From contig JAVLUZ010000647.1 in assembly GCA_036768485.1 (NCBI GenBank), forward strand, positions 1,684,194 to 1,748,193: a DNA stretch of 64,000 nt. Direction: 5' to 3'. Within the stretch, counting starts at the first letter, position 1. Each line of letters opens with the position of its first letter. The position numbers were made by a program, and so were the translations under genes. Of this stretch, positions 45,637-60,600 are shown in pieces. Source of the DNA: Mermis nigrescens. Lineage: Eukaryota; Nematoda; Enoplea; Mermithida; Mermithidae. The notes beneath the pieces are model-generated. The model was not told the origin of the DNA. It made no database searches and saw nothing but the letters and a program-made list of their open reading frames with translations.

Positions 45637-48600
45637 CTTAATGATAAGAACAACTATAGTTTTAATTATCATTATAAAGGGCACTTGTTAGCAGTAATAT
45701 CGAATTTAAAAGTACTTTAACGTTTACAAATGAGTTTTCTTCCAGAAGTTAAACAAGCTTTACGTAAGGCAACTATCTGATATCTTCGGATTTTTACCGT
45801 TTGGATGCATTAAACAGCGCGGTTAAATACAAAAAAGCGATTTATAATTCTCTTGATCAGATTTTCAACTTAATGCGACAATCATTCAAATAATTTTCTC
45901 ATTAGCATGAAGCTAAATTCAGTTGTTAATAATTCTCAAAAAAAGGCGTTACTCTCATTTATCATACAACGCACGTCTGGCAAAGAGATATCCTATCAGA
46001 CAAGAAAGTGGGGGCTTGAGAGAGTCATCAAGATCCTCCCACAATGGAAAAATGGAAAAATTGGTGCAAAATGAAGGCAGAAAATGAATGAAAATTGAAA
46101 ATTTTCCTCAAAAGTACTTGAAATTGACCACAAACTGCGAATAAGGTAGTTCAAACGCTATTTTAGCGTCCGTTTTTGAGGTTTGGACCAAAAAGCTCAA
46201 TTTTTGACCGCCCTCTCTCAGATCGGCTGACCCCCTCCAGATGGGACATGCTCTGCATCTACGAGTATGTTCCTCACTTCCTGTTCCCTGAACGTATCAA
46301 TGTATTTGGTCAATTGCAAATTCGTCAGTAAGGTTATGACGTCATCAACGTCGGTCAAAGAATAATGTGCATCGTTAGGGAACTGGACAAAATCGAAATA
46401 GGTCGTCGTATTTAAACCTGAAAACATACTCTTAAATCAAAGTTTTCAATTGATTTCAATATTGTCAGACTGATCCATTAAACCAAGACGTAGGTACTTA
46501 TATTTCAGATTGATGTAGCCTTGACCAAAACCAAATCTAAGTTTTATGTGACAAAATGGTTTTGCAATATCATTTACTCAGAAAAACGTCATTTTTTTTT
46601 GAGGATTGGTTTTTTTAAAATATTGAGTAGCTTACTGTTCCCCGCATATCCGACATTAGCGAATATAACGAGTCAATTGCTGTCGGATAGCAATTTTAGG
46701 AGTTATATACTTAGAAATCGTTATTATGCCTACGCCTGTATTACCTCATTTTTTGATTGTGCCCCATCTGTCCGAATGTTCCATCTCTTCGAACGCCCAA
46801 CCTCTTCGGATGTCCCAACTCTTCGAACGTTCCACCTCTTCGAATGACCTATCTCATCGCATGTCCCATCCCATCAAATGTCCCACTTCTTCGAAAATCC
46901 CAATTCATCACTTAGCAATTCATGCTATCTCTTTTGCGTGTTCCGTTTTTTGTCTTTTTTTCAGTGCGATAATTATGTTTTTGAGACGTAAAGTTCGATG
47001 GGCATTAGCAGACCCTGATTTTATTTTATTTTTAAATTAGTTGTTTCTGAAGAACATGGTTGCCGTGGCAGAAATATGTGCGGTATGAAGATTAATGTTT
47101 CAAATGCAATCACCGTTTTCTCCACATTACAATAAGGTTTGTAATCTTGCTGTCATAGGAAAAATGAACGAAGTTATAATGCCATTTAATTTAGGAAAAG
47201 GTGTATTGCTGCTCAAAATGAAATCAGTTGTTTGGATGTGCATGATGCGGCTCCTGAATTGTTTAACATTTGAAAATCTGAAATTATGAAAACTAAGGCA
47301 TGACAAACCAATGAACCACAATTTAATCATGAAAGCAGGATATTGCTGACAACAAATTCGTGTCTATCAAATCAGATGCACAACATATTATAGATATCTT
47401 TAAATTTCAATCAACAGAACACCGAAAACGTTCGTAGAGTTTGTACATTTGAAGACATGAAGCATGCGATGAAGTGAGATTCTTTGAGACAATTATTTCC
47501 ATTTCGTGTCCTTATTCGAAGAAGTGGGACATTCGAAGAGGTGGGACCTTCCAAGAGGCAGGACTTTCGAAGAGATGGGATTTTCTGTCTCAGTTAATTT
47601 TCATATTACATCACTTTGCGAACACCTGAGACGTTTGAAGAAGTGGGACGTTTGAAGAGATGGGACATTCGAGGAAGTGGGACTATGCTCATTTTTTTAG
47701 AAGTCCTTTCAGATAAAATTTCGTGAACAAAATCCAAAAACTTATGCTTTTTGTCTTGAAGCACTGGTAATGTAAGCATGAAACAATGGAGCGAATCATG
47801 GGTAGCGCGTACCTATAATATACTTGGGTACCCCTAAAAAGTATATCCCCTGCAGCTATAACGGGACACATCTGGAAGGTGCGGTTTTTTAAAAGAAAGA
47901 AAGTGAAAAAATTCGCTGCGGGTATTTTTTTGTTTATCTTCAATACCAAGCTTGTAATGAGCAAGTAAACTTTCGTCCTACATATAGAAACCTAGGACGG
48001 TTTTTTGGAGAGCTCATAAACAACTCAGCATAAATGCCTCATATAATTTGATGGTATAAAATTCTAGAGGACAAAATTCTCTAGATGAAGGAGTGTAAAA
48101 ATCTGCGGGTATAAAGACAGATTATGGTCGTATTCGTCTTCTTTACGTCTGTCAACAACTCCGGCTATGAGTCCAAAAATATTTTTCCTGATAGAAATGT
48201 AGGTACGATTCAAGGGCTACTTTACGCTCACCAGCGAACTTTTTAACATTTAATACGAAGTTAATGCCAGGGATTTAAAGTTTTCAATCTAGTTTATGGA
48301 GTAAAAAAACAGCTTTTGTGTTAGGTTTCTCTGCCAACTTCTCCGGTTTTGAATTGGGACAAGTTGAATAGAAGAAAAATAAAGCACGGTCCAAGGGCTA
48401 CACGTCGCAGCAAATTGTATTTTAAAAACTCAGTATCAAGTTGTGACATGGGGTGAAAAAACACGTTTTCTTCCCTTTTCTGATTGATCAATGTCTCCAG
48501 TAGGGTGCGGAACAAAAGTTTGTCACTTATAAACGTACTACAACTTAAGGGCTACAAACTGGCTCAAATCGAATTCCTTTACACTCAATGGGGAGTTAGC

Positions 48601-51600
48601 TTTAGGTTTTCAAAGTTTACAATAAGATGGATAGTGGAAAAATATGTTTTTGTCCCGTTTTTGTTCGCCCTATTCTCCGTTAAGAAGTCGGGCTTAGTTG
48701 AATAGAATAAAAACAAAATAACTTTTAATGGATACAAGTCACAGCAAATTGTGTTCATTTACATTAATATTTAGCTTTTTCTAGAGGTGCAATAAAAAAT
48801 TGAGCGTTTTAAACGAGTTTCTGTCTTGTTTTTTTTCTGTCAACTTCTCCGGTTATGAGTCTGGACATGATCACATGTCTAAAAATAAACCAGGGGCTAA
48901 AAGCCATACGTCAATCGGGCGCATTTGTTTACAGTCAACAGTAATGTAAAGTGGTTTCCATCTGATATTTATTTGTCTTCAGGCCATTATTGTCGAGTAC
49001 ATGCGAGATAAAATTGTATATTTTTGTAGTTATTACGTTAGGAATACACAGATACGTAAACATATGTTAACGCGTATCTCATTTTATGTAAATTTATCAT
49101 CTTGTAGAGATAGGCGCATAATAATCTTATGTTGAACACGTTTCAAATTTATTGTACGGCGAAGACTGTGATATACGATAGACCGGGAGGAAAAGTCAAG
49201 CATCACAGGAGAACCAATTAAACTAACTATAAAGAAAAACACTAAATAAGATCGTAAAAGTAACAGGTTTGATTAATAGCTTAAATGAGCGATTTAAGGC
49301 CATTAATCCGAGGTGATAAAAGATGAAAAAATGATTTAGAAATCTCGAAAAAGTAAGCGTAAAATAAGTGCTGGCATACAGAAAGTACGGTCAAAAACCC
49401 AACGATTAGCTTGTTCTTGATGATTGCGTTTCAGGTCAAATTACCGCTTCCCTCAGGCAAGAAATAAAGATTTCCGAAGTGCATGAAGGTAGATGGTTGT
49501 ATCATATACATAATTATAAGTGAAAAGCGATCGCAATCGATTTTGGATAAATCGAACGAAATGATGTATGGTTAGTGACGAACGAAAATCAGAGATAAAA
49601 ATGATACCCAAATAACCGATATTGTAATCCTCCAACTGATTGGCACTATTAGCGAATCTTTCATGTATATTATTGGGAGGGCCACACCAGAATTTGTACC
49701 TTATAAAGCTGTTTTATTCCCTACAATAAAGAGAGTTGAAAACTTTTGTTTAATTTCAGTAAAACTTAGAACGAATTGTTTCGGTCTCGGAAAAGCCAAG
49801 TCACTCATTTAACTTTTAAATCCATTCAGTGGTCTTACCATATATACAACGGCTCAAAATTTTGTGTGGAATCCTCGTCCATTTCTGGGCGGAGGGTAGA
49901 CAACTCTTCAGTTTTTGGCCAAAAAAGGCCAGAATACATCAAAGACGGCAAAAAATTCATTTTTTCAAAAATCGAGGTAGGGTCAAAAATCTCCCGGCTT
50001 TGGGACGATGACGGGAAGGGACGACCAACTTTGGGTGGGGTAATCTCCCATCCCCTGTTACATGTAGAGGCATTACAGTCTAACCTTTAGCAACCACTCC
50101 TCGAGCTTGGCTGTCCCGATTAGATGTCACCGACGCCTTATCCAACAACCAGGGTCCTATCGTGTCCGTGTCATCATCGAGCGCCTTTAATTTCGTCGCC
50201 GACGACATCTTGTCATCGGATAACTCGCCGTCGCCGTAATCTTCGCCATCGTCGTCGCCGATTTCTAGCAAATCGGCTAAACCAGAAGCATTGTTGCCGG
50301 CGCCATTCGTCGATCGATGCCGTTCCAAAAATGGCTGATTTGACTAAAAGATGGACGTCAGCGGCCGAATGACGCCGATGATTCGTCCCGACAGCGGTTG
50401 TCGTCGCCGCCGACGACAGCAAATCGAAGCGATACGTCGCGTCGCATCGCTGACAACGATCGCGTCACCGGCTTGATGCACCTGCTCAGATATAAAAACA
50501 GCTTAAAATTTTGAAGAGGGTAGTCGGCCATTGAGGAAGGGGGTGAATGCAGGCACTTAGCTGTGGGGGATAAGAATTGTTCAGTTACAAGTATTTTTAC
50601 GAGGGTCACCGGAGTGTGTTGAAAGACCGCCAGAATAAATTTTAGCATACATTTGAGCTAATAGGACCAAACTTTTGGGACGCATCACGCCACATTCATT
50701 CGATTCGCTTGAATTTTGTCTTCCAAACAGCTCAAGTTTGCGTACAAATGGTGAACATGAAATCATGTCAAAATTTTCTGACGCTCGATGCAGAATCATT
50801 TATTTACCATATTGCTTTTCGTCGCAATGTACCAGGATTGAGTATAGAACAAGTTAAATAATCTTTCAGCAGGTAAAACTTGGATATGATGTTGAAAAAT
50901 CATTTGTGTGACAATTTTATACAACATACTTACCGAAGACGATAAATCACAATAATTTTTTTAAAAAATCAAAAAATTATTTCCTCATGCATAGAGCTCG
51001 CTGAGAAACGCTAAAAAAACTACTGTTTTTGTCTATCTACATGTAGTTGCTGATACGTCTGACTTCAAGTCCTTTAAATTCAGAAGGCAAGCTACGTCAA
51101 TAATTTTCATTTTTGACCAAAAATGCAAAAAATCATATAAAATTGATCTAAACGCAAATTTTTCCGAAAATGGGGCTAAACATTATCAGTCTGAGGGACG
51201 GGGCGATAACCGATTTCGGTCGGGGATTCCGCATTTCCTGTTACATGCATGCACCTGCTGATAAGACTCGTGCGACGCCTGTTGTTGCAATTGCTGCTGG
51301 CGCATGTTGCGAGCAAGTTGCAAGCGATTGCGAAGCGTTTCGGCTGGTGTTGAGCGACTAAACCCGTAGCCGGACCAATGATCGTTCGGGGTACGCATGC
51401 CCATAGCTTTCTCTTGCATGGCTGAAATAAGAAAATAATAAATAAATAAATAAATAAGGGGGTAAAGCAGGAACAAACAAACAAGTGCGTATTCTTCAAC
51501 GCTCAGGAAGCCTTAGTCTACCGCCGCTTCTTCTGATTTTCCAGCGTTTAATTATTCTGCGTCTTTGTCGAAGAGTTTCATGAACAGTAAAAAGGCGGGC

Positions 51601-54600
51601 ACGAATTACGTCGCTTTTGTCGTCGATCAACTACGATCTACGCAAGTGTGCCTATCCCAACTTCAATATCTACAGTTGGATCAAACGACGTACAACCTCT
51701 CCGCACATGGAGAAATCCATCGATCGATTTGGGTTTTTATATGCGGAGCAGCACTTCCACCAGCCATGCTGCTCCGTTGTACTGCTACTACGTGCTGGTG
51801 TCGAATCAAATCCAGGACCTACTCATGTGAACCGCTTTCCCTGTGGCTCTTGTGGAAAGAATGCTTATTATAGCTCTGTTTTTTGCTCCAATTGCAACTT
51901 GTGGATTCACAGCAATATGAAGCTGTAGTGGTCTGAGGAACATTCGCGACTACAATAAGAACAACTACTGCTGCCCTAAGTGTGTGATAATACCTCAACC
52001 TAACCAAAAACGTCCACTGAATATTTTTGCAATTTAATATCAATGGCATCAAAAACAAACTCTCCGAGCTAATGGACTTTCTCAATAAGCATGATATTGC
52101 CATCGCACTGCTTCAAGAAACCAAACTCTCCGCAAAAACGAAGGATCCTAAAACATATGGTTATCGTCTGATTCGTTTTGATCGCAACTCCACTACGATT
52201 GGTGGCGGCTTAGCGTTTCTAATACGAGAAGATGTTCTCACCAAAAAGCGTTGAGCTACCTACTTCTTGTAAAGACAACGTTATGGAATGTGCCGCCATT
52301 TCACTTACTTTCCCTGCTGGTGTTTTCACCTTAGTCAACATCTATATCCCGCCTACATCCAGCTGCCCTACCGGATACAGTCCGCCACTTACAGATATTT
52401 TCAACAAGGATAACATCATTATATTGGGCGATTTCAACGCCCATCACAACCTATGGCACTCGACGATCAATGACAACCGTGGCAATATAATTGCTGATCT
52501 AATTGATCAATCCGACCTGCTCCCTTTAAATGAAAAATGCGTTACTCGTCTCCCATCAACAAACGTACAGCGTCCAACGTCTCCGGACATTTCACTTGCA
52601 TCTTCTAATCTAGCATCATCCTTTCAATGGAGCACAGAAATTACCCTCGCATCAGACCATCTACCAATTTTGGTCAAAATCGACTTCTCCATGGAGTATG
52701 TTACATCGGCTAAAAGAACATATGTAAACTTCAGCAAGGCTGATTGGAAACTTTTCGCGGACATTACTGAGCAAATTCTCCTGTCATCATGACTTAATGC
52801 TCATTCGTCTGTCCATGGAAGAGAACTTACACTCCGACGTGCGTATAATCGCTGCTGCTAAGAAGTCGATACCTTATGGTCGTCAGTAAACTTTACAACC
52901 CATCTTTATCAGACCATATTCAGGGACTCATTAAAGAACGTGACTCGATCAGAGCAGTTAATCCATCCTCTGCTAGAATTGCTATTATAAACGAAATTAT
53001 TGTCAAAGAATGTGATCAAGAAAAAATGCGAAAATGGCACGATTTTGTCACCTCGCTAGACCATCGCTCATCTAACGTAAAACATCTTTGGGCAACGGTA
53101 AAATCATTGGATGGGAAAAGTCGAGCAATTGACAATGTACCTATTCGTTTTGATAGTGGTGAAGAAACTAATAATCGAAAAATCGCCACAAAGCTCTTAA
53201 AACAATTTACGGCAGTTCGACAACATTCTTCTTCTACCACTACACGCCGTATCATCCGTCATGTACATAGCAAACAATTACAACAAGTGCTCTTCACCAT
53301 CAACGAGGTGAAATTAGCTATCACCTCAGCCAAAAACTCAAGAGCTTTTGGTCCAGATGGCATTGCCATGCCATTCTTGAAGCATTTGGGCCCCTGTGGC
53401 CTCCAAACGTTGACTGACTTATTGAACCTATCTGCATCAACGGCTACTTTACCTGTTATTTGGAAACGCTCCACCATCATCTGCACTTCCCAAACCAGGC
53501 AAAGAACCAAACACAGCCTCCTCTTACTGCCCCATCTCAATCCTATGCCCAGCAGCAAAGATTATGGAACGCTTATTGCTTCCAACAATCGTAGAACACC
53601 TTCCACCTGCGGCTCATCAGCATGGTTTCCGACCACGTCACTCAACTACATCTGCCCTGCTTAACTTGTCCACAGCAATATGCCAAGGATTCAACTGCCC
53701 TAAACCAGCTAAGAGAACTATTGCTATAGCCCTAGACCTCAGTAAAGCATTTGACTCAGTTGACCACACGACGTTAATCAAGATCTTGGCGGACTCCACG
53801 ATGCCTGGTTGGACTTGTCGCTGGCTGGTGGCATATTTGCGCGGAAGAGAAGCCAAATGTCAGTTTAGAAACTCATCGTCAAGTTATGCCATCACCAGAA
53901 TGGGTGTGCCTCAAGGTTCAGTGATCTCACCAGCTCTTTTTAATGCTTACATTCGTGAGCTTCCATTGCCACCACCACACATTCATATCGTATCATACGC
54001 TGACGACATTACCATCTTCACCAGCGACTCGAATGTGAAAGCAATGGAAACAAACATGAACAACTATCTGACAGACATTTCCTCATTTTTTCAGCAGCGC
54101 CACCTCACAATCTCGACGGAAAAATCTACTTGTACGATGTTTACTCCCGAGACACGCCAACACTCGCTGGAACTAAACATTTTTATTAATAATGCTCGAA
54201 CTTCAAACCGTTAAGAACCCTAAAATTCTTGGGGTTCTCTTCGACTCCAAGTCTTTGTTTCAAACAACATGTTGAAGCTCTGAAATCTCGTATTCAGAAA
54301 CGAAACAACATCATCAAAGCTTTAGCTGGCCGATCATGGGGCTCTAACAAAGAAACATTGCTCCTCACTTATAAGGCGATCTGTAGATCGGTTCTTAATT
54401 ATGCGGCACCAGTTTGGACTCCAACACTAACATCCTCAAATCTTGCCAAACTCCAAATCTGCCAGAACACTGCAACTTAGAACTATTACTGGCTGCCTTC
54501 AAATGTCGCCAATTGACCATCTACACAGCGAAACACGTATGCTGACGGTCCAAGTCCACAATCGACTTTTGACAGACCAATTTTATGCATCTTGCCTCCA

Positions 54601-57600
54601 CAACCAACATCCGTGCAGGCAACTTTTTGGTTGTCCTGGACCACCTACACGGCGGCAACGGAACTTTCGGCTGAAAAACACTCTTAAAATGTATTCGGAC
54701 GACAGAGTCAAACGGCACCTCACAACTTTACCCTCAACAGCTTCACTGCAACAACAACTGCAAAAGCTCCATCAGAATGCTATCCAGGCCTGTCGCCTTC
54801 GTTTCATTCAACGCAACCCACTAATAAACCGACGTCCTCCCAATATATCCCCACAAGAGAAATTGCTACCTCGCCAAACAAGATCCACCTTAGCCCAACT
54901 TAGATGTGGCTACAGTAACATGCTGGCGTCCACGCGCAGCAAACTCGACTCCAGCGGCCTCACACCTGACACCTGCCCACGTTGTTTGGCGGCAACAGAA
55001 GATACACGACACCTCTTCAACTGTCCATCCCGACCAACACAAGCTCGTGTCAGTGACTTATGGAAAGGGCCACAATTAGTAGTGGCCTCTCTAGACCTTT
55101 GATCGATCGATGGATGACAACATGTGGACGGCAATTACAACAACAACAACAACAACAACAGTAAAAAGGCTTTTTTTGTGGAGTCAAGAAGAAACGGATA
55201 TTCTACAAAAAAATAAGTCATTTCAGGCTAAGTGTCTATTGGAAGGAGCAAGCAACCCGTACTCAAGAGCAGGAAATACCGTATGGAGAAAATGAAATAC
55301 GGAAAGACTGACTTTTTTCAACAACATAAACTGTGTTTTTCAGGGATTTTCAAAATTATTTTAACTTTTTTCGATGGAAATGGAGTCAGGAAGAAACGGA
55401 GATTTTTAAAAATATAAAAATTGAGTGCTGTGCATTCTAAGCTATGTCTATTAGAGGAGCGAGCAATCTGTAATCAAGAGCAAGAAATACCGCATTGAGT
55501 AAATGAAATACTAATTTTTTCAACAACACTAATTATTCTTTTCAGGAATTTTTGGAACTTTTAGACTAAGAAACGGATATTGTGCAAAAATATAAAATGT
55601 AAGTGCTTTACATTACAGGCTAAGCGTCTATTGAGAGACAAATGATTAGGCTGATATATCCTAAAAGCGTTTTAAATTTCAGACAACTTTCCCTCAAAAG
55701 GCTGCGCAAACCTTATTTAAAAATAGGTCAAGGATTAAGCATACCTTTTGAAGCCAATATCTTTTGTCGACCGTAATCAATCATGGCAGTCCTTTCGGCT
55801 CCAGGTGCTTTCCAATCGCTAAAAGACGATAGCTGATAATGAATGAAAACAAAAATCTCAGCAACAAACGTAAAGTGCGTGAAATTTTTGCCGATGAAAA
55901 CGATAGAATTTGTCACCAAATTTATGCAAAACAGATTAATTTGCAAGTCAAGTCACGCAAGCTGGAAGACTACGAAAAAAGAGCAAAATTACCGTCAAGT
56001 AAATACGCAGTAAAGCGTCATGAGTGAATGCATGAGAAACTAAATTTAATGAATACAAAATAGGAAAATATGATGAAAATTGTGAGTAACCAAAAGCAAT
56101 ATTGAAAATTAACACAGAAAAGCACTTTGAAATGTAAAAATAAGGATAAATTTTTGAACCAGAATGCGCGTAACACTCAAAATCGTTCGTAAGAGAATAT
56201 AAAATAAATTAAATTCTATTGACTTGTTGGATGCCCCAGCAGCGTTTTCCTGTATTTTCATTGCCGCTTGCAACAAACCATTGACCAAGGGCTCCGAGTG
56301 CCCCGTATCTGCAGCATGGTCCGTTGTTCGGTGTCTGCTGTCATTGTCAACCAGACGGGCAGCGAGCGCCTAATAAATAATTTTGGATGTGTTAATTTTA
56401 TCACATTGTTTAGAACAGAATATAATTCCAACTTTTCTCCGAAGCATAAGAAATTTGTGCATGATTCGCTTAAATGCTTTGTTTTACCAAGGCGCAAGCT
56501 CTCGTGACATATCTCTGCTGCACTACCATTATTCATTTATTTGTTATCATTATTAATATTTAAAGAATATTACCACTGACGGATTTAGAGGGGGGCGGGG
56601 CGCCCCCTGTCGTCAAAAAATATTTGGGCGCAATGAAGAATAGATGTGTATTTTTTGATGATTTTAGCCATTTTTATCATGATTTTTTCGAATTTTTTTC
56701 GGGATAGAACTCATTAATGACATTTACTGACTCTCTCGGCGCTCTAAAAAAATCAAATTTACGTCAGAAGAGTAGTTGTTGTACAGAACAAAGATTTTTA
56801 GCTCTTAAAATGATTTCTCTAGTGTTTTTTCGGCGATTTGTATTGATTTCTGAATTAATTTTGCGTTTTTTTTACAAAAAACTTTAGAAAAATTTCGAAG
56901 TTCTTACTTTTTTTGAATCAGAAATAATTCTGCCTATCGAAAGACAGCAAAAATATACGAATTTTGGACAATGTTTGACACTTTTAGGAAAATTTTAGGT
57001 TCCGCCCCCGTCAGAAAATCCTGGATCCGCCACTGAATATTATTTATTTGAATACAATTATTACTATCATCATTTTTATTTCACTAATCATCATTTTATA
57101 ACAATCATTACTAATGTAATTATATTACCCTTTCTCGAAATCTCAAATCTTTTTTTGCAGCGAAAAGAACGTATAACGTCTGTTTATTTTTAAAAAGTCA
57201 AAAAGGGTGAACATGCTATTTAGGCCAGAGGAGTTAGGGTAACGTTAATTAGACCATGCACGCAATTGGAAGGTGTGTAAGTTTAGACTCCTTCATAAGG
57301 GCAAAACTTTCCAGAAAATAAAGCAAAGTAGAGGCCCAAGACGGATAAAATCTATTTTTGTCTACAAAAACGCTGGGAATTGGTCAGAAACTGTCAAAAA
57401 AATCTACTTGACCCTCCTAACCGGGCTGACCAATGTGCATCTTTGCTTAAGAATAGTCTAATCCAGAAGGGGTCTACGACGTTTTGGCGCCGCCGTCTTG
57501 GCGCCAGCAACTTATAACTTTTTCTAATTAAATCAATTTTGAAACAATTTTAAAATAAATTATATATTCAGAAAGCAGGTTCTACAAGCTACAAAATGGC

Positions 57601-60600
57601 ATATTGTTCTTTTCGATTCGATGAATATTCATTTGTGTACGACTGAAAAACTGTAGAAAATGTAGTGTATTTTTAGATGCATTCAATTCATCTCACTAAA
57701 TTCGAAGATATTCTAAAAGTAATTTATACCACCAACGTAGAGAATTGAATATGCTTTCAGAATCTGTATTATACTTTAATCATAAATGAAATGTTAATAA
57801 TTAATAATATTACAAAGAGTGTGTGGCGCCAAAACGGCGGCGACAAAACGTCCCATTCCGATCCAGAAGCGAACTGTGCAAGCTATTTGGCCGTACATGA
57901 TTAAAACGACAGCCAAGTTGACTTACAGAATCACTGTCGTGATTTGTCATTGCGATGCCGGTACTGAATTCGCTTATAGGAGTCGACGTTAGAATGGACG
58001 ATTGCGTGGAGACTCCGTTAATCACTGGGCTATTATCCTGTGCGATATTTCCTGAAATTTGAGATGACCTCATTGGTGCTAAGTTGCTCTTCATATGATT
58101 GGGCGGCGGTACAGTGCTGAGTGGAAGCGTGCTCTTGACATTCATGCACGGGAATGTGAAAATTTGGTTCAGTGAGCTCGTATCTACGAAAATTATACAT
58201 TAACGTTCATAGGAGAAATAATCAACACACCTATAATAGCATATACAGCCTTTATTTATGATGGCTTATGTAGTATAAACTCTTGTTTGTTTTGAATCGG
58301 AGGTGCATAATCCCATATGAGCGTAAGGGGGGAATAGGGGGTATGCACCTCCCCAGAAGGCCAAATACCCCCCATAAACCAGAATACCCCAGAATTCAAT
58401 TTTTGAAAATTGTTTTTTTCCGCGATTTTTTGATGGCCAATGAGAAACGTTGAAAAATTGTGTTGTTTCTTCACCATACCACCATTTTTAGACCATTTTT
58501 TTACTTTAAACAAAACTTGCACCCCTTCCCAGAATTTTATTGCTGCCCATCTATGTATATAACTCAGCGTTAAAGTGTGCATTTGCTAGAAGACTTTGCT
58601 TAGAGTGCACCATACAGCATGCATGTTATAGGGGTGGGGCGATCCCCGCCCAAAGTTGGACGTCCCCCAAAATTATAAAACTTTTCACCCTTCATGATTT
58701 CTGGCAAAAAATTGTCGTTTGTTGGCTGTTTTTAGCCAAAAATTTGAGTCATCTACCCCCCTCCCCCGCAAACGGCCGGTAACCCCCACCCAAAATTTTT
58801 AGCCGTTACATGCATGCCTTACAGCATATGGAAAATCTAGAATTATAGGTTTGAGCCAACATGACAATTTCAATAAACTTGGCAGAAGCTTTATCGATAC
58901 TTTAGATTGTTTGTACCAATATTTGCGTAAACCATGCGCATTAAGTGCACGGTCTACGCAAACATTGATCATACGAATTCAACAAAAATCTTTAAGAATT
59001 TTCAACGAATATTTTAGAATGGTTCTGCTAAACGTTTGCTTAGAATTGTAATCTAATCTAGAGTTATGACATCTTCGCTAGGTTTCTTCCAACATTTTTG
59101 CAAATGAAATTTAAAAAAGATGTAGAATGGCAGTTCAATTAGAGACAAATACTGGTGCAAAACAAGCATTTTCATACTTTTCAAAAGAACATGTAGACTT
59201 CAGATATGTTTCTGAAGAAATCTATTCTACAAACCAACTTTTTATGAGCCGGAGGTTAAATGTCAGTCTGATTTCTAATTCATCATATTGCTATTTGTGA
59301 TGTTTTCCCAGAAAATTTTTGACCCATACATTATGTATCTAATTCATTAGAGCCGAGCCTTACCACAAAATGCCGGGGTCGACAGGCCGCTTAAAATCGG
59401 ACTAGCGATGGACATTGGCGTATTGATGACTAGTGGGCTGACTGCCGCCATTGCAGTTGGAAATAGAGCCGGAAAAATGTTGTTCATGCGAGCTAAATGT
59501 TTTTTATACCTTTAGGAATGAAGTTTCTCCGGATTATCAATTAATATTGTACAATTAATTTGAGCATCAATTGTGTTTTACATCTGTTAATTATTTATTG
59601 TATTGGTAGGAATAGAAGCTAGTTAGCAGTAGAGATAAATCTTTGGATAAAAACTGCTGACCGAATTAATTTATTGTAAAATCGGACTAGCGATGGATGT
59701 AAATGAATATGGATAAAAAAGTAACAAAAAGAAATATACCTATGTGAGCAATCTAATTCCGAAAAGGTGCTTATGAATCAGATACTACGAAAATGAGAGA
59801 CAAAAAATAATTGGTTATCGGATTCAGTTTTTTCACGGGCTGTTAGCTAAATTATTTTAAGGAAATGATACCTCGATTCTCACGAATATGTTTGGTATAT
59901 TTGCAGTAAGTACGAGTTAGCTGTTCGGTAAAGAAGCTAACAAAACGTAGTAAAAACTAAATAGCAGGCAAACCATAAATTGCACATTCATATCATACAT
60001 AAAACATTTAACTTATTTTAGCCTAAACATGTTTTCGCTGACAGCTAAATAAAAACTTGAACATGATAGCCAAATAAGTGTTCATCACGGATATTTGATT
60101 GTTTTACACTTATTTCCCGAAAAATTTGGGCCCGGTTTCAATATCTTGGGGCTTAAGCCAGGCTTAAATCTGACTTCAATGTTCAAACATGTGGTCAGAT
60201 TTAAGCCTGGCTCAAGCCTAAACATATTGAAAACGGGCCCTGATTAATTCGCGCTTCGATTTATGAATTTTCGAGCTACGATTGGTTACATTTAAATACT
60301 CTTTATGTTTCTAGTTATTGTTTACGTCGAAAATTTCATAAGTTCGTTACGTTGAAGTCATGAAGAATAAAAACTTATGCAGTGCGCTGATCTGGGCCCG
60401 GTTCCACCAAGCCTTGACAAGTCTGACAACTTTGACAAGTACTAGTCCGACAAGTAATCGGACTCCACCAAAAATTTGTCGGACAAGGACTTGTCACCTG
60501 TTAAAACTCGTAAAAAAATGCCTTTTGACAAGTAAAATTTACTAGTATACTAGTAAGCCGTTCTACCAAATGACAAGTAAAAAATTTACTTGCCAAAACT

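Larger units (their letters stand above)
51597..55156 (+). mobile_element. Near full-length APE-type LINE, antisense in BicC intron
   Basis: AACAGTAAAAAGGC occurs at 51,583-51,596 and again at 55,157-55,170, a 14-bp target duplication. The 3' tail is (ACA)n. About 3.56 kb. In order it encodes a 2A-like motif plus a PHD-like finger, an APE endonuclease, a reverse transcriptase and a C-terminal zinc-binding region. About six frame breaks interrupt it. The perfect duplication suggests fairly recent arrival. It lies in the 4.3-kb intron between BicC exons f and g, in opposite orientation. Confidence 0.9.
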
